From Cafeteria roenbergensis (Eukaryota; Sar; Bigyra; Bicosoecida; Cafeteriaceae), in NCBI GenBank assembly GCA_008330645.1, contig VLTN01000016.1, forward strand, positions 186,001 to 250,000: DNA of 64,000 nucleotides, given 5' to 3'. Shown piece after piece: positions 37,968 through 49,432 of this stretch (positions within the stretch are counted from its first letter, which is position 1; every line of letters starts with the position of its first letter). A program made the position numbers and the translations under genes. The notes under the pieces were generated by a model. That model had not been told where the DNA came from and ran no database searches. It worked only from the letters and a program-made list of their open reading frames with translations.

Positions 37968-40252
37968 ATGCAGGTCCAAACGGATAGCTCCCAAGTTGAG
38001 CCAGCCACCGAGGCATCCCGGGTCGAGGGGTCCTGGGGTGCTGCGGGAGGCGCCCTTGACGGCTTCCGGACTGCGGCTTCCGCAATGGACAAGGCTCTCG
38101 CCCTTGGCGCGCGCAGCCAGGCATTCGATGGTGAGCGTAGTAAAGCTCGCCTTGCTCGCACGTGACAGGCCATGTCCCTGCTGAACATCTTCGGCGCAAG
38201 CTCCCTGCGCGTGGCTTGGACAGTCGCAGCTCCGCGCGCATCGCCCGCGCGCCGTCTTCGCCGGCAGACGCCTCCTTTGCTCACGCGGTGCCACCTCCCT
38301 CGCGCACGCACGATGATTCTGGTCCCCATCCCGCCCGTAGCGCCGCCGCTGCCGCAGGCCTGCGTCCTCCGCGCGACGACGACAACGCGGACCCGCAGCT
38401 GCTAGTCACCCTCCGGCCTCGCTTCACACAGCTGGCCGAGGACGCCGACGCCGAGGACGCCGACGCTGACGCCGACGCCGACGGCGGCGGCGGAACGGGG
38501 GGCCCTGCGCAGGGCGCCGGCTTGCCCTCCCCGCTCCCCTGCACCGCCGTTGCCTGGACCGCCACTGGAACCGTGCTGGCAGCGGCTTTTGGCTGGCCGG
38601 AGCGCTCGGGCTGGGACACCACTGCCTGCGGCGTGGCGCTCTGGCGGGTCTTTGCGCAGGGCTTCAGTGCCGAATCCGAGTCCCTGAGGCCCTCAGTGAT
38701 CCTGCCGGCGACGTCCTCGCTCGTGTCGCTCGCGTGCCACCCCCAGCTTCCCGAGGTCATTGCGGCGGGGTCGCAGACCGGCGAGGTCCTCGTGTGGTCT
38801 GGACGCGAAACCGCTGGCGACGGGGTGGACGGGCCGGCCGAACGGCGCCCGGCGAGGGCGTCCGCGGGGCCGGCGGGGCCGGCTTCGAGGCGAGCGCCCC
38901 AGCTGCTGGGCGCGTCGGGAATCGACGTGCTGCTGCACCAGCACCCCGTGCGAGGCCTGGCGTGGTTTCGCCCCGTCGGGTCCACCCGCCACCTGCTCCT
39001 CTCAGGGTGCGAGGCGGGGCGGATGCTGGTGTGGGACCCTCTTGGCGCCGGGATGGAGGCCCCGGTGGCAGGCACGACGATGCGGCCGAGCAAGGTTCGG
39101 CCGCGCATGCGGGAGGCCGACTGGCCCGCAATGGACGACCTGGACGACGATGGCGACGCCGACGGCGGGCTCGGCGGCGGCAGGGCGGGGGGAAGAGGCG
39201 GCTCCCGGCGGCGGCGCGGTCGAGGGTCGGACGCTCTGGCCGACGGCGTTCGGTCCCTGTGCTCGTTGAGCGACGGCTCTGCCGCAGTCGTGGCTCTGCA
39301 GAGCGGAGCGGTCGTGGCGGTCCCGACGGCGCCGCTGGTGGCCGGCTACGGCGGCGTCGGCGCCGCTGCCGCGGGGCTGCGGGAGGAAAAGGGGGAGTGG
39401 GGCGGTGAGGAGGACGCCCGCGGTCACTGGGGCGCCGTCCGGGCCAGGTCGGCGCCGCACGGCGCAGCCGTTCCTTGGACCGTGGCGGCCGCGTCCCTGG
39501 CTGCTGGTGCGGTGGCCACGGAGCGCGCATCGGTGGTGCGCGGGGCGGAGCGCGCGGCCTCAGACGACGGCTCTGCCTGCGTGCTGGCCTGCCACGTCAT
39601 CCGGGGCAGGCCGTCGGCGGAGGCCGTGTTTCCCGCGATGGGCGTGGCGGGAGCCGGCGGGCCTCGGCCCGTGGAGCTGCTCGCCCACGAAAGCCCTGCC
39701 TTGGCCGTGGCCTCGTCGCCGCTGGTGCGCGGCTTGGTGGCGTCCGCCGCGGCGGACGGGACGGTGGCCTCTCGCTCCACGCTGCAGCGGACGCCGGTCG
39801 CCGAAGCGGTGCTGGCGCCGATGCGCGCCGACGCTGCCACAGCGGTGGCGTTCAGCCACGCCCGGCCGCTCGTGATGGCCTGCGGCGGGCAGGGGGGCGG
39901 GGTGTCGGTGATGAATGGCACCATCACGCTGGCCTCCGCAGCGATGGAGGTTGTGGGCGGCCCGCCTCCCGAGGGGCTCGGGGTGGCGGCGGACGCTGCC
40001 GCGCGGGCGGCGGCCGGCTCCGCCGATGCGGCCTTCGCGGCTGAGGCAGCCCAGTCTGGCCTGTTGCTGCCCGGCGCGCCCGGAGCGTCGGTCACCGGGC
40101 TGGCGTTCAGCCCGACGCAGCGGAGGGTGCTGGCCGCGGCGGACGGCAGCGGCTGCGTCCGCGTCTGGAAGCTCCCCTGGGAGTGGGGGCAGCCCAGCGC
40201 GGGCGAGGACGAGGCCGCAGCCCGCCTGGTGCGGGGCGGGGGCAGCGTCTGA
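37968..40252 (+). CDS. DYNC2I2: WDR34/FAP133, dynein-2 intermediate chain 2
   Basis: Intermediate chain of the retrograde intraflagellar-transport motor, needed for cilium assembly. Exons 37968-38130 and 38358-40252 (GTGAGC...CCGCAG, phase 1/2 closes), 685 aa. The N-terminus has MQVQTD, a light-chain-binding TQT-type motif also found in WDR34, followed by SQAFDG just before the intron, as in SHAFDGF of animal WDR34. WD repeats begin with CTAVAWTATGTVLAAAFGW and GVALWRVFAQG, then LACHPQLPEVIAAGSQTGEV, then LLLSGCEAGRMLVWDP and at the end LAFSPTQRRVLAAADGSGCV. Repeats 3-5 have long Gly/Ala/Asp-rich insertions, making it longer than animal or Chlamydomonas forms (~540). No further ATG exists in the second exon before the WD region, so the two-exon model is needed. 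Confidence 0.8.
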
Positions 40253-40678
40253 GGGGCGATATGCAGGCGTCTGTGGACAGCGCATTAGGGCCTTGCTGCC
40301 TGCTGCCGCTGTGTGGCACCGTGTGTGTGTGTGTGTGTGTGGGGAGGGGGGGGGCGCGAAACCCAGCAACCGCGCGCAATCGCACCACAGCGCGACCCCG
40401 CAGCGTCTGATCGAAGTCAAGCTGTCTGTTTCTGTGGGGCAAGCCGCCGCGGCCCGAGCCCTCTCTTTGCGAAGCACGCGCTCGCCAGGCATTCTGGCCT
40501 GGCCGGGCGAGTTGTTGGCGCAAGGCTCGATCCTGGAGCTCCGGGCAACAAGAGCGCGGACGGCAGGGGCGCCAAGCCTGCGTGGAGCGCTGGGCCCAGG
40601 CGGCCAGGCACCCCCGCGGGGACGTCGCTGGAGCAGCCTGCGGGTGGAGCAGGCGCCAGTTGGTTGTGGGCGTGCCGG
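40253..40678. other. convergent spacer with microsatellite
   Basis: Between two stop codons. It contains a (GT)10 tract followed by a G-run; nothing else is recognised. Confidence 0.5.
40321..40340 (+). repeat. (GT)10 microsatellite
   Basis: Ten GT units followed by GGGGAGGGGGGGG. Confidence 0.9.
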
Positions 40679-42615
40679 TCACTGCAGCGGCCAGCGGCCC
40701 CAGACGCTGCCTGGGGCAAGGCCCTTGGCCATCTCCAGAGAGGCTCTGACCCCGGCCCGGCCGTTGGGCATTCCCTCCCTGCGGGAAGCGGCAGCCTGCG
40801 CCGCCTCCTGCTCCAGTCGCTGCGCCAAGGGCACGATGCCCGCGCTTCCTGGGCGGAGGGGCGATGCCGCGCGGCGCGGCCTGGCGCAAGCGATGCCTGG
40901 CGACGCGGCAGCCCGGCTTGGCGACGGAGCGATGCGGGACTGCCCGGGCTGTGCCGCCGCGCCAGCTTGCCCGGGGGCGTCTGCCCCGGCCGAACTGCGT
41001 CGCGCGGGGCTTCTCGAGCGGGAAGGGGTTGAGGGGGCGGGCAGAGACCTCCTGCGGGGGCGACGGCGCCGTCTGTCGCCTCTGCTCGTGATCTCTGGGC
41101 GGGTCACGGCAAGGGGCACGGCGGGGGACAGGGGGGGGCGCGTGCCCGAGAAGGCAGAGTCGTCGGCCTGGGAGGGGTCCGCCGTCGGCGCTGGGTCATG
41201 CGCCTGGGGGACGACGCTTCGCGCCGTCGCCGTGCCAGAGGGCAAGGCGGCCTGAGCGGAGCCTGTCGCCCTCTGCACGGTCGACGGGGCGGCGTCCCGG
41301 AGGGGGCGCATGTGTCCGGGGTCGGATGCCCACGCGATGGTGTTCCCGGCCGGGGTGACGGAAACGCGACGGCCCAGGCCGGGGAAGGCGGGCGCAGCGT
41401 TGGCAGGCGGCAGAGCCGGGGGCAAGGCGGCGCCTCCCACCGGCGTGCCGGGGCTGGCCGGGGCAGGGGCGGGGAGCGAGGCGCTGCGCTGCGGCGGCCG
41501 CGGCAGAGAGCGCCGACTGAAGACGGGCGTGAGGTGCGGGGAGGGCGGGGGCCGAATCTCGCCGCCGCCGCGACGGGGCGAGGCACCCCAGAGGGCCGGC
41601 CGCCGCTCGGCGGCTGCAGCCGTGCCTGCGCGCAGGGCTGGGTCCCTCGCTGCCGCGCTGCTCGGGCTGCCGCTCCGTTGCTCGCCGGGCGCGCCACGCC
41701 CCCAGCCGCCGGCAGTGAGGGACCCGGACGCGGCGTGGCTCGGAGGCGTTGTGGGGGATGCTCTGCCGAGCGCCCTGTCCGGGGTGAGCGGGCTGGCGAC
41801 GCTGACTGCAATGGCGGGCGGCCTGGTTGCCACCACGGCTGCGCGGGACCAGGGGTCGTCGTGCTTCCCGGCCCGGCCCCCGGACACGGCCCCGGCTTCG
41901 GCACCGGCCCCAGGCACCGACGCGCCCCCCGCGCCCGATGCGGCCCCCGCCCCGGCCCCGGCACTGCCGCGGGCCGTCACGCCTGTCAGCGACTGCTGCA
42001 GCGAGGGGGGTTCCAGCCTCGCCTCAGACCCCTCGCTGGTGGGAGGGGCCGCCAGCACCGTGGGCGGCATGGCCACCATACGGATCAGGCCCTGGCGGGT
42101 GAGGGACACGCGCGATGGGCTCTGCCACGGGAGCACCGAGGCGCGGCCGCGGCGGGATTGCATGCGGGGACGCGCGCCGGCCGAGATGGCTGCGCCTGGC
42201 TGCGCCTGTGGTCGGCCTTCGACGGCGTCTGGCGCTGCTCGGCGGGTCGGCAAATCCGCGTTCTCGGGTCCGGGGGGGCCTTGCGTCGGGGCCACCGCGG
42301 CCTGCGGAGGGGCGGGGTCGTCTGGCAGGTTGGCGGCCGCGCCTGCCGTTGCAAGCGCGCGGTTGCGGCCGGGAGCTGCGGACCGGTGGGGCACCGCTCC
42401 GCGGCCGGCAGCTGCAGGCGGGGCAACTGGGGCCGTGGCCGCCTCGCCGGCTGCGGGGGCCTCGCGGGGGCTGGGCCCGGGCGCCTCCGCAGCGCGCTGG
42501 GCGTGGCCAGTGCGGCCGGCAAGTCCGTGCCGCGGGGCGGCGGGAGGAGGCTGCTGCGGGCCCGAGCCGGCCCGAGAGGAGGCTGGCTCAGTCTCATCGT
42601 CCTCAACGGCGGCGC

Positions 42616-42658
<43 letters not shown>

Positions 42659-43609
42659 ATCCTTGGTCACATCAGCATCTGCAGGGCCGGGGCCGGGAGC
42701 GGCTTCACGCCGCGCGCGGGTTGTTGTTGCGCCGCGTGATCCCGACCGCAGCGGTGTGGAGGGCGACGCTACCTGTCGGGCTGTCGAGGGCGACGCGGCG
42801 AGGCCAAGGGGGGCCCGGAGAAGGGCCGCCCACCCGCCTGGAGCGGGCGCCGAGCGCGGTGGGGTCAGCATCTCCTCCACTGCCCTTGCCGTCTCTGGCG
42901 AAACCGCAAAGCGGCGCTTCCCGCTAGAGGGCGCAGGAGACGCGTACCTGCTCGGCGGAGACGGCGGCGCGGCGGTCTGTCCGGCGCCCGCAGCACGGGG
43001 CGGAGCCGGGTGGGACGGGACGCTGGCGAAGTCGATGCGGCGCGCGACCTGCCGCAGAGACGCCATGGACCCGTGCACAGACGTGGGCTCTTCTGCATCG
43101 AGTGTGTCATCCGCGCCACCGTCGGGGCCCATGTCAGTTTTGTCATGCGCTGCGGCCGCGGCGGCCGCTGCCGAGGCGGTAGTCGCAGCGGTTCCCACCG
43201 ACACCCGCTTGCTCTCGGCAGCGTCCGGGGACGCCCACCCGGGTCCCATCGCTCCGGGCTCCTCCGAAAAGTCCTCGGCCACGACAGTCGAAGCTGACGG
43301 GGGAGTGGACGCGCTGCTCGGGCCACCAACGTCCGCCGGAGAATCAATTTCGTCAATCAGCGTTGCAATGTCCAACGCCGCGGCTTTCGCCTCCTCGACC
43401 TCCTCAGGGGTGAACGACCAGCCTTCGTTGGAGTGCAGGGTGAACTGCGCGAGCTTTCGCAGCAGGTGCATTCGGGCGGCGCGTAGCACCGAGGTCGCGG
43501 GGTCAACCGTGCCGGCGCGATGTTCCGCGTCGCCCTCGCCGGCGCCGGGTCTCCCCACCAGGGGAATGCCCTTCGCCTCGTCCAGCCACCGCACATGGTT
43601 GCTGGCCAT
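40679..43609 (-). CDS. large disordered protein, unknown
   Basis: 976 aa from the ATG at 43609. Only the N-terminal ~90 residues look folded: MASNHVRWLDEAKGIPLVGR, then helices including LRAARMHLLRKLAQFTLHSN and FTPEEVEEAKAAALDIATLI. The rest is Ala/Pro/Ser/Gly-rich with basic S-P sites (many possible kinase sites) and an alternating DE run encoded at about 42617-42660. No known family is recognised. The long open frame on the plus strand over the same bases is an antisense shadow: its product is Arg/Gly-rich and lacks any motif. The start is 345 bp from that of the divergent six-TM gene. An open extension upstream to 43849 lacks an ATG. Confidence 0.6.
42617..42660. repeat. GTCCTC-type hexamer tract coding DE repeats
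   Basis: Seven tandem CTCGTC/CTCGTC-like hexamers encode alternating Asp-Glu on the minus strand. Confidence 0.85.
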
Positions 43610-43954
43610 GGCTTGGGCCTGTGGCCACGGCGGTTTGATTGCCGCCTGGCTCTCGCAGAGCCGCACATCGATTTGATTGGGCCGCGCTCCCGCGCCGCAG
43701 CCAAATCGTGCAGCGCGCACGGGCGGGTTTGCCCGCCCTCGCAATTCTCTCGCGCCGAGCACTGGAGCTTCGCAGCGCACCCGATTGTCGGCCCGTCCGG
43801 GGCGGCAAGGGGGGGAGGGGCTGGCGAGCGGGGCACGCAGCAACGACAAACAGGCGCCGCTGCGACGGACAGGTTGGCTCTGCCGGCGCGGTGCCGCATC
43901 CGCAAGGCCGCCTCGGCTGCCACTCCACGGCCGACTGGCGACCCTCGCGCGGAC
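43610..43954. promoter_or_regulatory. divergent promoter region, 976-aa gene / six-TM gene
   Basis: 345 bp between outward-facing start codons. A CCAAT element on the minus strand (43676-43680, in CCAATCAAATC) is about 65 bp upstream of the minus start. Confidence 0.4.
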
Positions 43955-44916
43955 ATGTGCATCCGCGGGAAGTGGCCGAGCACCGCTGCCGGGGCGCTAG
44001 TGGGTGCTCTGATCTCGTGGATCACCAACAGCACGCTCATGGAGATCAGCATCAACTCGTTCTTTGCCTTCTGTGAGCGCGGCTGCCGGCGGCTGCACAC
44101 AAGCCGGGCACGTGCGCCTTAGCGACGACTCTGGGTCCGCCGGGGCCAGTCTCCGGGCCGGCACGCGCCCCGGCCCCTGCCACGGCTGCCCGTCCACTCC
44201 TCCGCTTTCCGGCCACCGCAGACTTTGGCTTCCTGTTCCTGTTCATCGGCGGCGCCCTGCTGTGGCGCGTGGGGAGCGTCTTGCGCGCCACGTCGTCGTC
44301 CTCTGCGACGCAGCTGTATGTGTTTGGCGGCCTCGTCGTGGCGTCGGGGCTGTCGTGCTTCCTGCTCGACGAGCACCTGTTCCGCTTCAGCCCCATCGTG
44401 AAGATTCCGCTGTACGTGATGCTGGGCACGTCAGTGACGTTTGCGTTTGCGTTCAGCATCGTCGACCTCATGAACGTGATCACCTCGGCGTTCGGCGGCT
44501 CGTGTCCGGCGGCGCTCAGCTGCTGCATGTCGCGGGCGTCGCGCGGCCAGGTGGGGCTGGTTGAGACCGCGGGCCAGATCAACCTCCTCCTCTTCGTCTC
44601 GGCGTTCCTGGGGTGCGTCTTCGGCTTCGTCTTTGGTCTCCTGGACATCGAGGACAAGCGAGGGGCCGAGCTGCGCCACGTGCTGCTTGCCGAGGAGCTC
44701 TACTTCTGCTACCCGATCGGCGTGCTCGCCGGCGCTCTCACCGGGTGGGTCAACAACAAGCTGCGCGAGGACGAGGAGGAGAAGCTCCGCCGCTTCCGCA
44801 AGGGCACGCAGGGGCCCGGCATGGACCCGGGGGCGGCAATGGGCTTCGACGACGGCGAGGGCGGCATCTTCGAGCCCACCGATGACTTCGACATCACGGG
44901 CGGAACCGACGCCTGA
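43955..44916 (+). CDS. six-TM membrane protein, unknown family
   Basis: Exons 43955-44072 and 44222-44916 (GTGAGC...CCGCAG, phase 1/2 closes), 270 aa. The join creates a clean second helix (SINSFFAF + YFGFLFLFIGGALLW), which supports the model. Predicted helices: STAAGALVGALISWI, the joined helix, LYVFGGLVVASGLSCFLL, IPLYVMLGTSVTFAFAFSIV, INLLLFVSAFLGCVFGFVFG and YFCYPIGVLAGALTGWV. A cysteine-rich loop (CPAALSCCMSR) lies between helices 4 and 5, and the C-terminus is cytosolic-looking, charged and acidic (LREDEEEKLRRFRK). The sequence is much less repetitive than its neighbours, so it is probably a conserved protein, but I do not recognise the family. Confidence 0.75.
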
Positions 44917-45370
44917 ACGCGCGCCGCGCGGCGCCGCGCCGCGCCGCGCCACGCACAGGGCTGGCCTGTGATGTGCCGCTCAAGCCGCTGCCGGCAGCTT
45001 TCGTGAATGGGCGTGCGCGAGCGCGCGAGTGCGTGTGGCTGGAAGGATCATTCGGCTGCCGCGCGAGCGGGGGAATGTCTGCGTGGGCTGTGTGGCGTCT
45101 GGAATGCGCTGAACGTCCCTTCAAGCGACGGGTTGCCAACGTGCTGACCAGCCAGCGGGGCTGGCGCGGCACCGCTCACTCGAATACTATGCAAGGCTGC
45201 AGAGCCGGCGCCGGCGCCAGCGAGGCGCCAGCTTGTCCAGGGGCGCTCTGAAGAGGGGCAGTCCGTTTGCGTAACGACCAAGACTATCTTGCCGCGGCCC
45301 CCTGGCGCGTCGCTCGGACTGCCCAGAGGGCAGAAGCCAACCCCCCCCCCCCCCCTGCTGCCAGCGGCCA
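44917..45370. other. convergent spacer
   Basis: Between two 3' ends. It starts with GCGCCGCGC repeats (44920-44950) and ends with a C15 run at 45341-45355, 16 bp past the TMEM192 stop on its own strand. No gene is seen. Confidence 0.5.
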
Positions 45371-47436
45371 TCACGCCGCGCCGCCGCCCGTCCCTCCGCC
45401 GCCAGCCCCGTCGTCGCCGGGCGCTGGCCCCGCGGCCGCTGCGCCCCCCCCGGCCTTCTTGCCCCGGGCCGGGGGTTTGCGGGTGACGATGCTGCGCAGC
45501 AGCCGGTCGGGGAACTCGTCGCCCGACGTCATGTCGAATGGGTCCTCAGGCGGAGGAGCGTTGAGGCTGCGGCTGGGGCGGCGGGGCTCGCGCGAGGGCG
45601 ACCTCCACGCCCCCGGCCCGGCCACCGGGCCCGCGGCTGCGTCCGCTGACGCTGCGGCGGGCGGCGCGCCCGCGCCGCTGCCCCTGGTGCTGCCCGCGCC
45701 GAGCAGGCCGGCCATGGCCGCGCCCATCGAGGTGTCGACCTCCGTGGCCGACATGTACCGGAGCTCATTGATGGTATCCTGCACCTTCATCGTGGAGGAC
45801 CGCTCGATGTTCATGGTGATGGTGAGCTTCTCGCAGCGGTCCTGCTCCTGCTTGAGGAGATGGCTGAGGTTGTGCACCTCGAGCCTGAGGCGGCGCTCCT
45901 CCGTTCGCAGGTTGGAGAGCTCCCGCTCCGTGGCGCTGAGGTCCAGGATGCCCTGCCTGTTCTGCTCCCTGAGGCGGGCGTTCTCGGCAGCCAGCTCGGC
46001 GTGGCTCTCCGCCTGGGTTGGCTTCCCCATGAGGGCAGCCGCGAGGTCGCGGCGCAGCCGCTCGTTCTCGTTGTTCAGCTGCGTGCTGTGGGCGATGAGG
46101 GCGTGCATCGTGGACTCGGAGCGCATCTGGTCCGACGCTGTGGCCGAGCCGGGCCCCCCGTCGGGGAGGAGGCTGTCTGCGATGGACTCGGGGGCGATGC
46201 CGTCGCGCCTGTAGCTCTCGTCCATGGAGGTGGAGCGCCTCGCGTGCTCGGCCAGCAGCTGCATGTCGGGCGGGCCGCGAGTCTTGTTGTGGTCGTGGAC
46301 CAGGTCTGCGCGTGCCGAGTCAGGGGGGCCGAGCGGGGAGCAGAGAGGGCCGTGGCAGCAGCACGCGCCGAGCGCCTGGGTGGGGCCGTCAGCGCAGTGG
46401 GCTCCGCCCTGACGCCGCCTCGTCGCGCGCATCTGCTCGGTCGGTTGGGACTGAGTACTAAGGCGAGGCGAGGCGAGGCGAGGAGGCGAGGCGAGGGGAG
46501 ACGGCGAAGCGCCATGCGACGCAGGTGGACCCAAGGGGCCACAGCGCTGCAGCGCGCACGGGGCGGGACGGGGCGGGGTCCAGGCAGGGGGGGTGGCTCA
46601 CAGAGGTACCAGGAGCTGCAGATGATGACTGCGAGCAGCTCCACACCCGCTGCAACCTGCAGCACCCGCACGCTGATGGGGTCGTCGCCGGTCTCAGTCT
46701 CGATCCATGTGTCCAGGCCAAGCAGCGCCAGCAACGCGAAGTTCACTGCGCCCGCGAGAGACGAGTCGGGGGCCGAGCGCGGGGGTGGAGGGGCGAGGCG
46801 TTCTTCGCTCGTCGCCGACCCCTTTTGCATTGCAGCCAGGGCCGTCGCACCGCTGCCTCCGAGCGCGCTTCCGGACCCAAGCTTACACAGTGTCGCGATG
46901 ATGAACGGCGAATGCGCCAGGAGCAGCGTCTTCTGGTAAATCATGACGTAGCCTCGCCGCACGAGCTTGCGCACCTCGAGCTCAATGTACACGGTGCACA
47001 GGCCGATGAGCAGCCAGCTCCCCGCGTGAAGCACCGTGATGTGATTGCTCTGCGGTTTGGGCGGGGGAGAAGGAGAGGCGCCGCCGCGGTGAGCGCCGCA
47101 CAAGCGGCAAGCAAGCACCCTCCGTGCAGCCACCGTTGCTGCGTCTTCGCACCGTCTTGAAGAAGTCGTCGCCCATCGGGAGCACCACGGTCAGCACCAA
47201 GTATGCTATCTGCGACAATGCCACTCGAAGGGGCAATCAGCGGGCTCGCGTGACCCCCGGGAGCAGCTGGCGGCTGGTGGCAGCGGGTGCAGCGGCGCCG
47301 CCAAAAAGACCTGGCTCGCGCTCACCACCACGGCCACCTGGATGATGGTTGCCGGAAGCGTGCGGATCGGCTCAAAGACGGCATCATCCCCCAAATGCCC
47401 CCAGTCACCGGTGAAGCCATGGTCCGCGGCCGCCAT
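45371..47436 (-). CDS. TMEM192: TMEM192-like lysosomal membrane protein with coiled-coil tail
   Basis: Five exons (minus): 47436-47326, 47209-47153, 47049-46887, 46745-46602, 46305-45371; every junction closes in phase, giving 469 aa. The family pattern is present: RTLPATIIQVAVV + IAYLVLTVVLPMGDDFF (helix 1), SNHITVLHAGSWLLIGLCTV (helix 2), the hallmark VRRGYVMIYQKT (human NRGYNLIYRST), then two more helices across the exon 3-4 join (FIIATL + LNFALLALLGLDTW; VLQVAAGVELLAVIICSSWY). TMEM192 is a late-endosome/lysosome protein. The tail is much longer than in animals: an acidic region, then a strong coiled coil (LREQNRQGILDLSATERELS; LRLEVHNLSHLLKQEQDRCE) and a disordered Gly/Ala end. Donor of exon 2 (GTGCGA) is unusual. 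Intron 4 (296 bp) holds a GGCGA repeat. Confidence 0.72.
46462..46500. repeat. GGCGA pentamer tract in TMEM192 intron 4
   Basis: AGGCG/AGGCGAGG units repeated about seven times within the intron. Confidence 0.75.
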
Positions 47437-47668
47437 GGCTCTCGGCCTGCGCAGCAGTGTTGTTGAACCATCGCGGAAGCAGGCCGGTCTCTGCCCCGAG
47501 AGTCAGCACCGGCTCAGCCAGAGTCGTGGCCCCCAAATAGGCCGACACTGAGCCACCCGCGCCGTGCCCGGCGCGCTGCTGGGGCCTGCGAGGAGGCGCG
47601 GCGGCCGACCCCCGCCCCCGCCCTGACACGGCGCAGGGAGCTCCCGTCGCCACCACCGCGTTGGCGGG
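47437..47668. promoter_or_regulatory. divergent promoter TMEM192 / 510-aa membrane protein
   Basis: Only 232 bp between outward-facing start codons, the shortest uninterrupted divergent spacer here. No TATA box is seen. Confidence 0.45.
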
Positions 47669-49432
47669 ATGGCGGGCAGCTTCATCAAGGAGACCATCAC
47701 CAACTGCTCCGCGCTCACAGCGGAGAATGCCATTCAGAGCATTTTCATCTACCAGTGCAGCGCGGAGGGGGACCCCACGAGGGACGTGCTGACCGCAACC
47801 CACCTGGCGATGCTCCTGTTGGGTGTAGGCATGGCGGTGAGTGCTGGGGGCGCGCGCTCGTCGGTCCGCCTTGGTTGCTTCTGCGCAGCGCCATCGCCGC
47901 GTTCGGCAGCCCGCGCCCGTGTCTGGCCGGTTCGCAGGCTTTGCTCTTTTACATGCCGAGCGTCCTGGCATGGGGGGCCAGCATCACCTGGCTGCGCGCG
48001 TGCTGCTGGTGGCTTCGAGCGTGCGGGTCCGACCGCTGGTCCAGGTCCTCCCGGGACGCGCTTCTTCCACGCGTTGGGGGCTTTGTGGCGCTGGGCATTG
48101 CGCGCGTGCCGAACATTCTTGATCGCGTGAGTCCAAGCCGGTGCGGCAGCGACGGGCGCGCGCGGGGCGCGACGTGTCGGCGTTTGCGTTCGGCAGCAGG
48201 CGCCCCCCAATGCCACTGTCCCGCTGTGACCCTGCCCGCCTCGACTGGCGCCGCAGGGGATGCAATCCTCGCTGCGCGCGCTCTATTCCCTGGTTGCGGA
48301 CTCCAAGACGTACCCGGAGCCGGACGTCAGGGTGGACGTTCACAAGTCCTCGTCCATGGGTCCGATGCGCTGGCGTGACGCCGCGGCTCGGCTCGTGGTC
48401 CTCTTCCTCAACGAGGCCGCAAGCACCCCAGGGCCCGCGCGCCGTCGCCCCGCCGAATCCGTCCGTGCCTACCTCCAGCGCCTGGAGTCGGACTTTGCCG
48501 ACCCGTTGGGTGACATAGGCCTTCCCTCCGCCGACTCCGGCGCCTCACGCGCCCGCCCGCTGTCCATGCCGACAACGGCAGGCCGCGCGGGCAGCGTGAT
48601 GGGGACACTGCCAGGCATGACGTCATCGGGGGGCGACGCCGCCGAGGCCCTCGCGGCGGCAGCTGCGGGCGCCGTGGGGCGAGGCGCGTCCCCAGGTGCG
48701 GCGGTCGCGAGGCCGGCCGAGGTGGCCACCGGGGCACACCGCCGGCCGATCCAGCTCACGGGCGTGTCGGGGAGGAGGTCGTTCATGGGGGCCGCTGCGC
48801 CCGGAGGCAGCGGCGGGGGCGCCGGCGGCGGGACGGCGGCCCCGGGGCAGCCCGGGAGCAGCGGCGACGGCGGCAGGGGAGGAGACCCGCCCAGGCCGCC
48901 TCTTGCGACTCCCGGCACCACCCCCATGCCGCTTCTCCGCTCCCGCAGCGTGATGACCCCCGGAGGGCGCGCGGCGATGGCCTCGCAGGCCACCGCCCCC
49001 GCCCTCACCCCCGCCCCTTCCCGCAGCACCGTGGCGAAGATCGCGCCCCGCCCGTCGGGCGCTCGCTCCGCCGAGGAGGTTACTCTCCTGATCGAAGCAG
49101 CGAGCTTCTCCGAGGCGCGGTGGAGCCGCGAAGTGTACGAGGACCTGGCCGTGGCCCTGCTGCGCTTTTTCAACGTCCTAAACTCTGAAAACAGGCGAGC
49201 CTTCGTCAGGGAGGAGCAAACGGCGCTGGCGCGCGCAGAGGCGTCCGCGGGCGACGCCAAGGCCGAGGCCGCCCACAGGACTGCGGCCGGCGCCGCGGGA
49301 TCGGGCTTCCACGTGGCAGCGCCGAGCGGTTTCGCGCGGACCACGGTTTTCGGCGGTACGGCGCTTGGCCCCGGCGCGGACAGCGGCAGCGGGGACGAGC
49401 GCCCCGGGGCGAGGGATCGCTGGCAAGGCTAG
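47669..49432 (+). CDS. membrane protein with disordered cytosolic region, unknown family
   Basis: Exons 47669-47836, 47938-48126, 48257-49432; all phase 0, giving 510 aa. The first splice joins LAMLLLGVGMA to ALLFYMPSVLAWGASITWL, a single continuous hydrophobic segment of one or two helices (residues ~47-75), followed by a Trp/Cys/Arg-rich stretch. An MQSSLRALYSLVADSKTYPE helix opens exon 3, which then becomes a Ser/Gly/Ala/Pro-rich disordered region (~residues 190-370). A helical, possibly folded C-terminal part follows (EEVTLLIEAASFSEARWSRE; DLAVALLRFFNVLN). The family is not recognised. The start at 47669 (gggATGG) fits the spacing from TMEM192. Both genes may be regulated together. Confidence 0.6.

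Noticed and set aside
41310-43676. 788-codon plus-strand frame over the 976-aa gene
   Set aside because: Antisense to a gene with a better start context and a folded N-terminal pattern; its own product is pure low complexity. Some doubt remains because the minus protein is also mostly low complexity.
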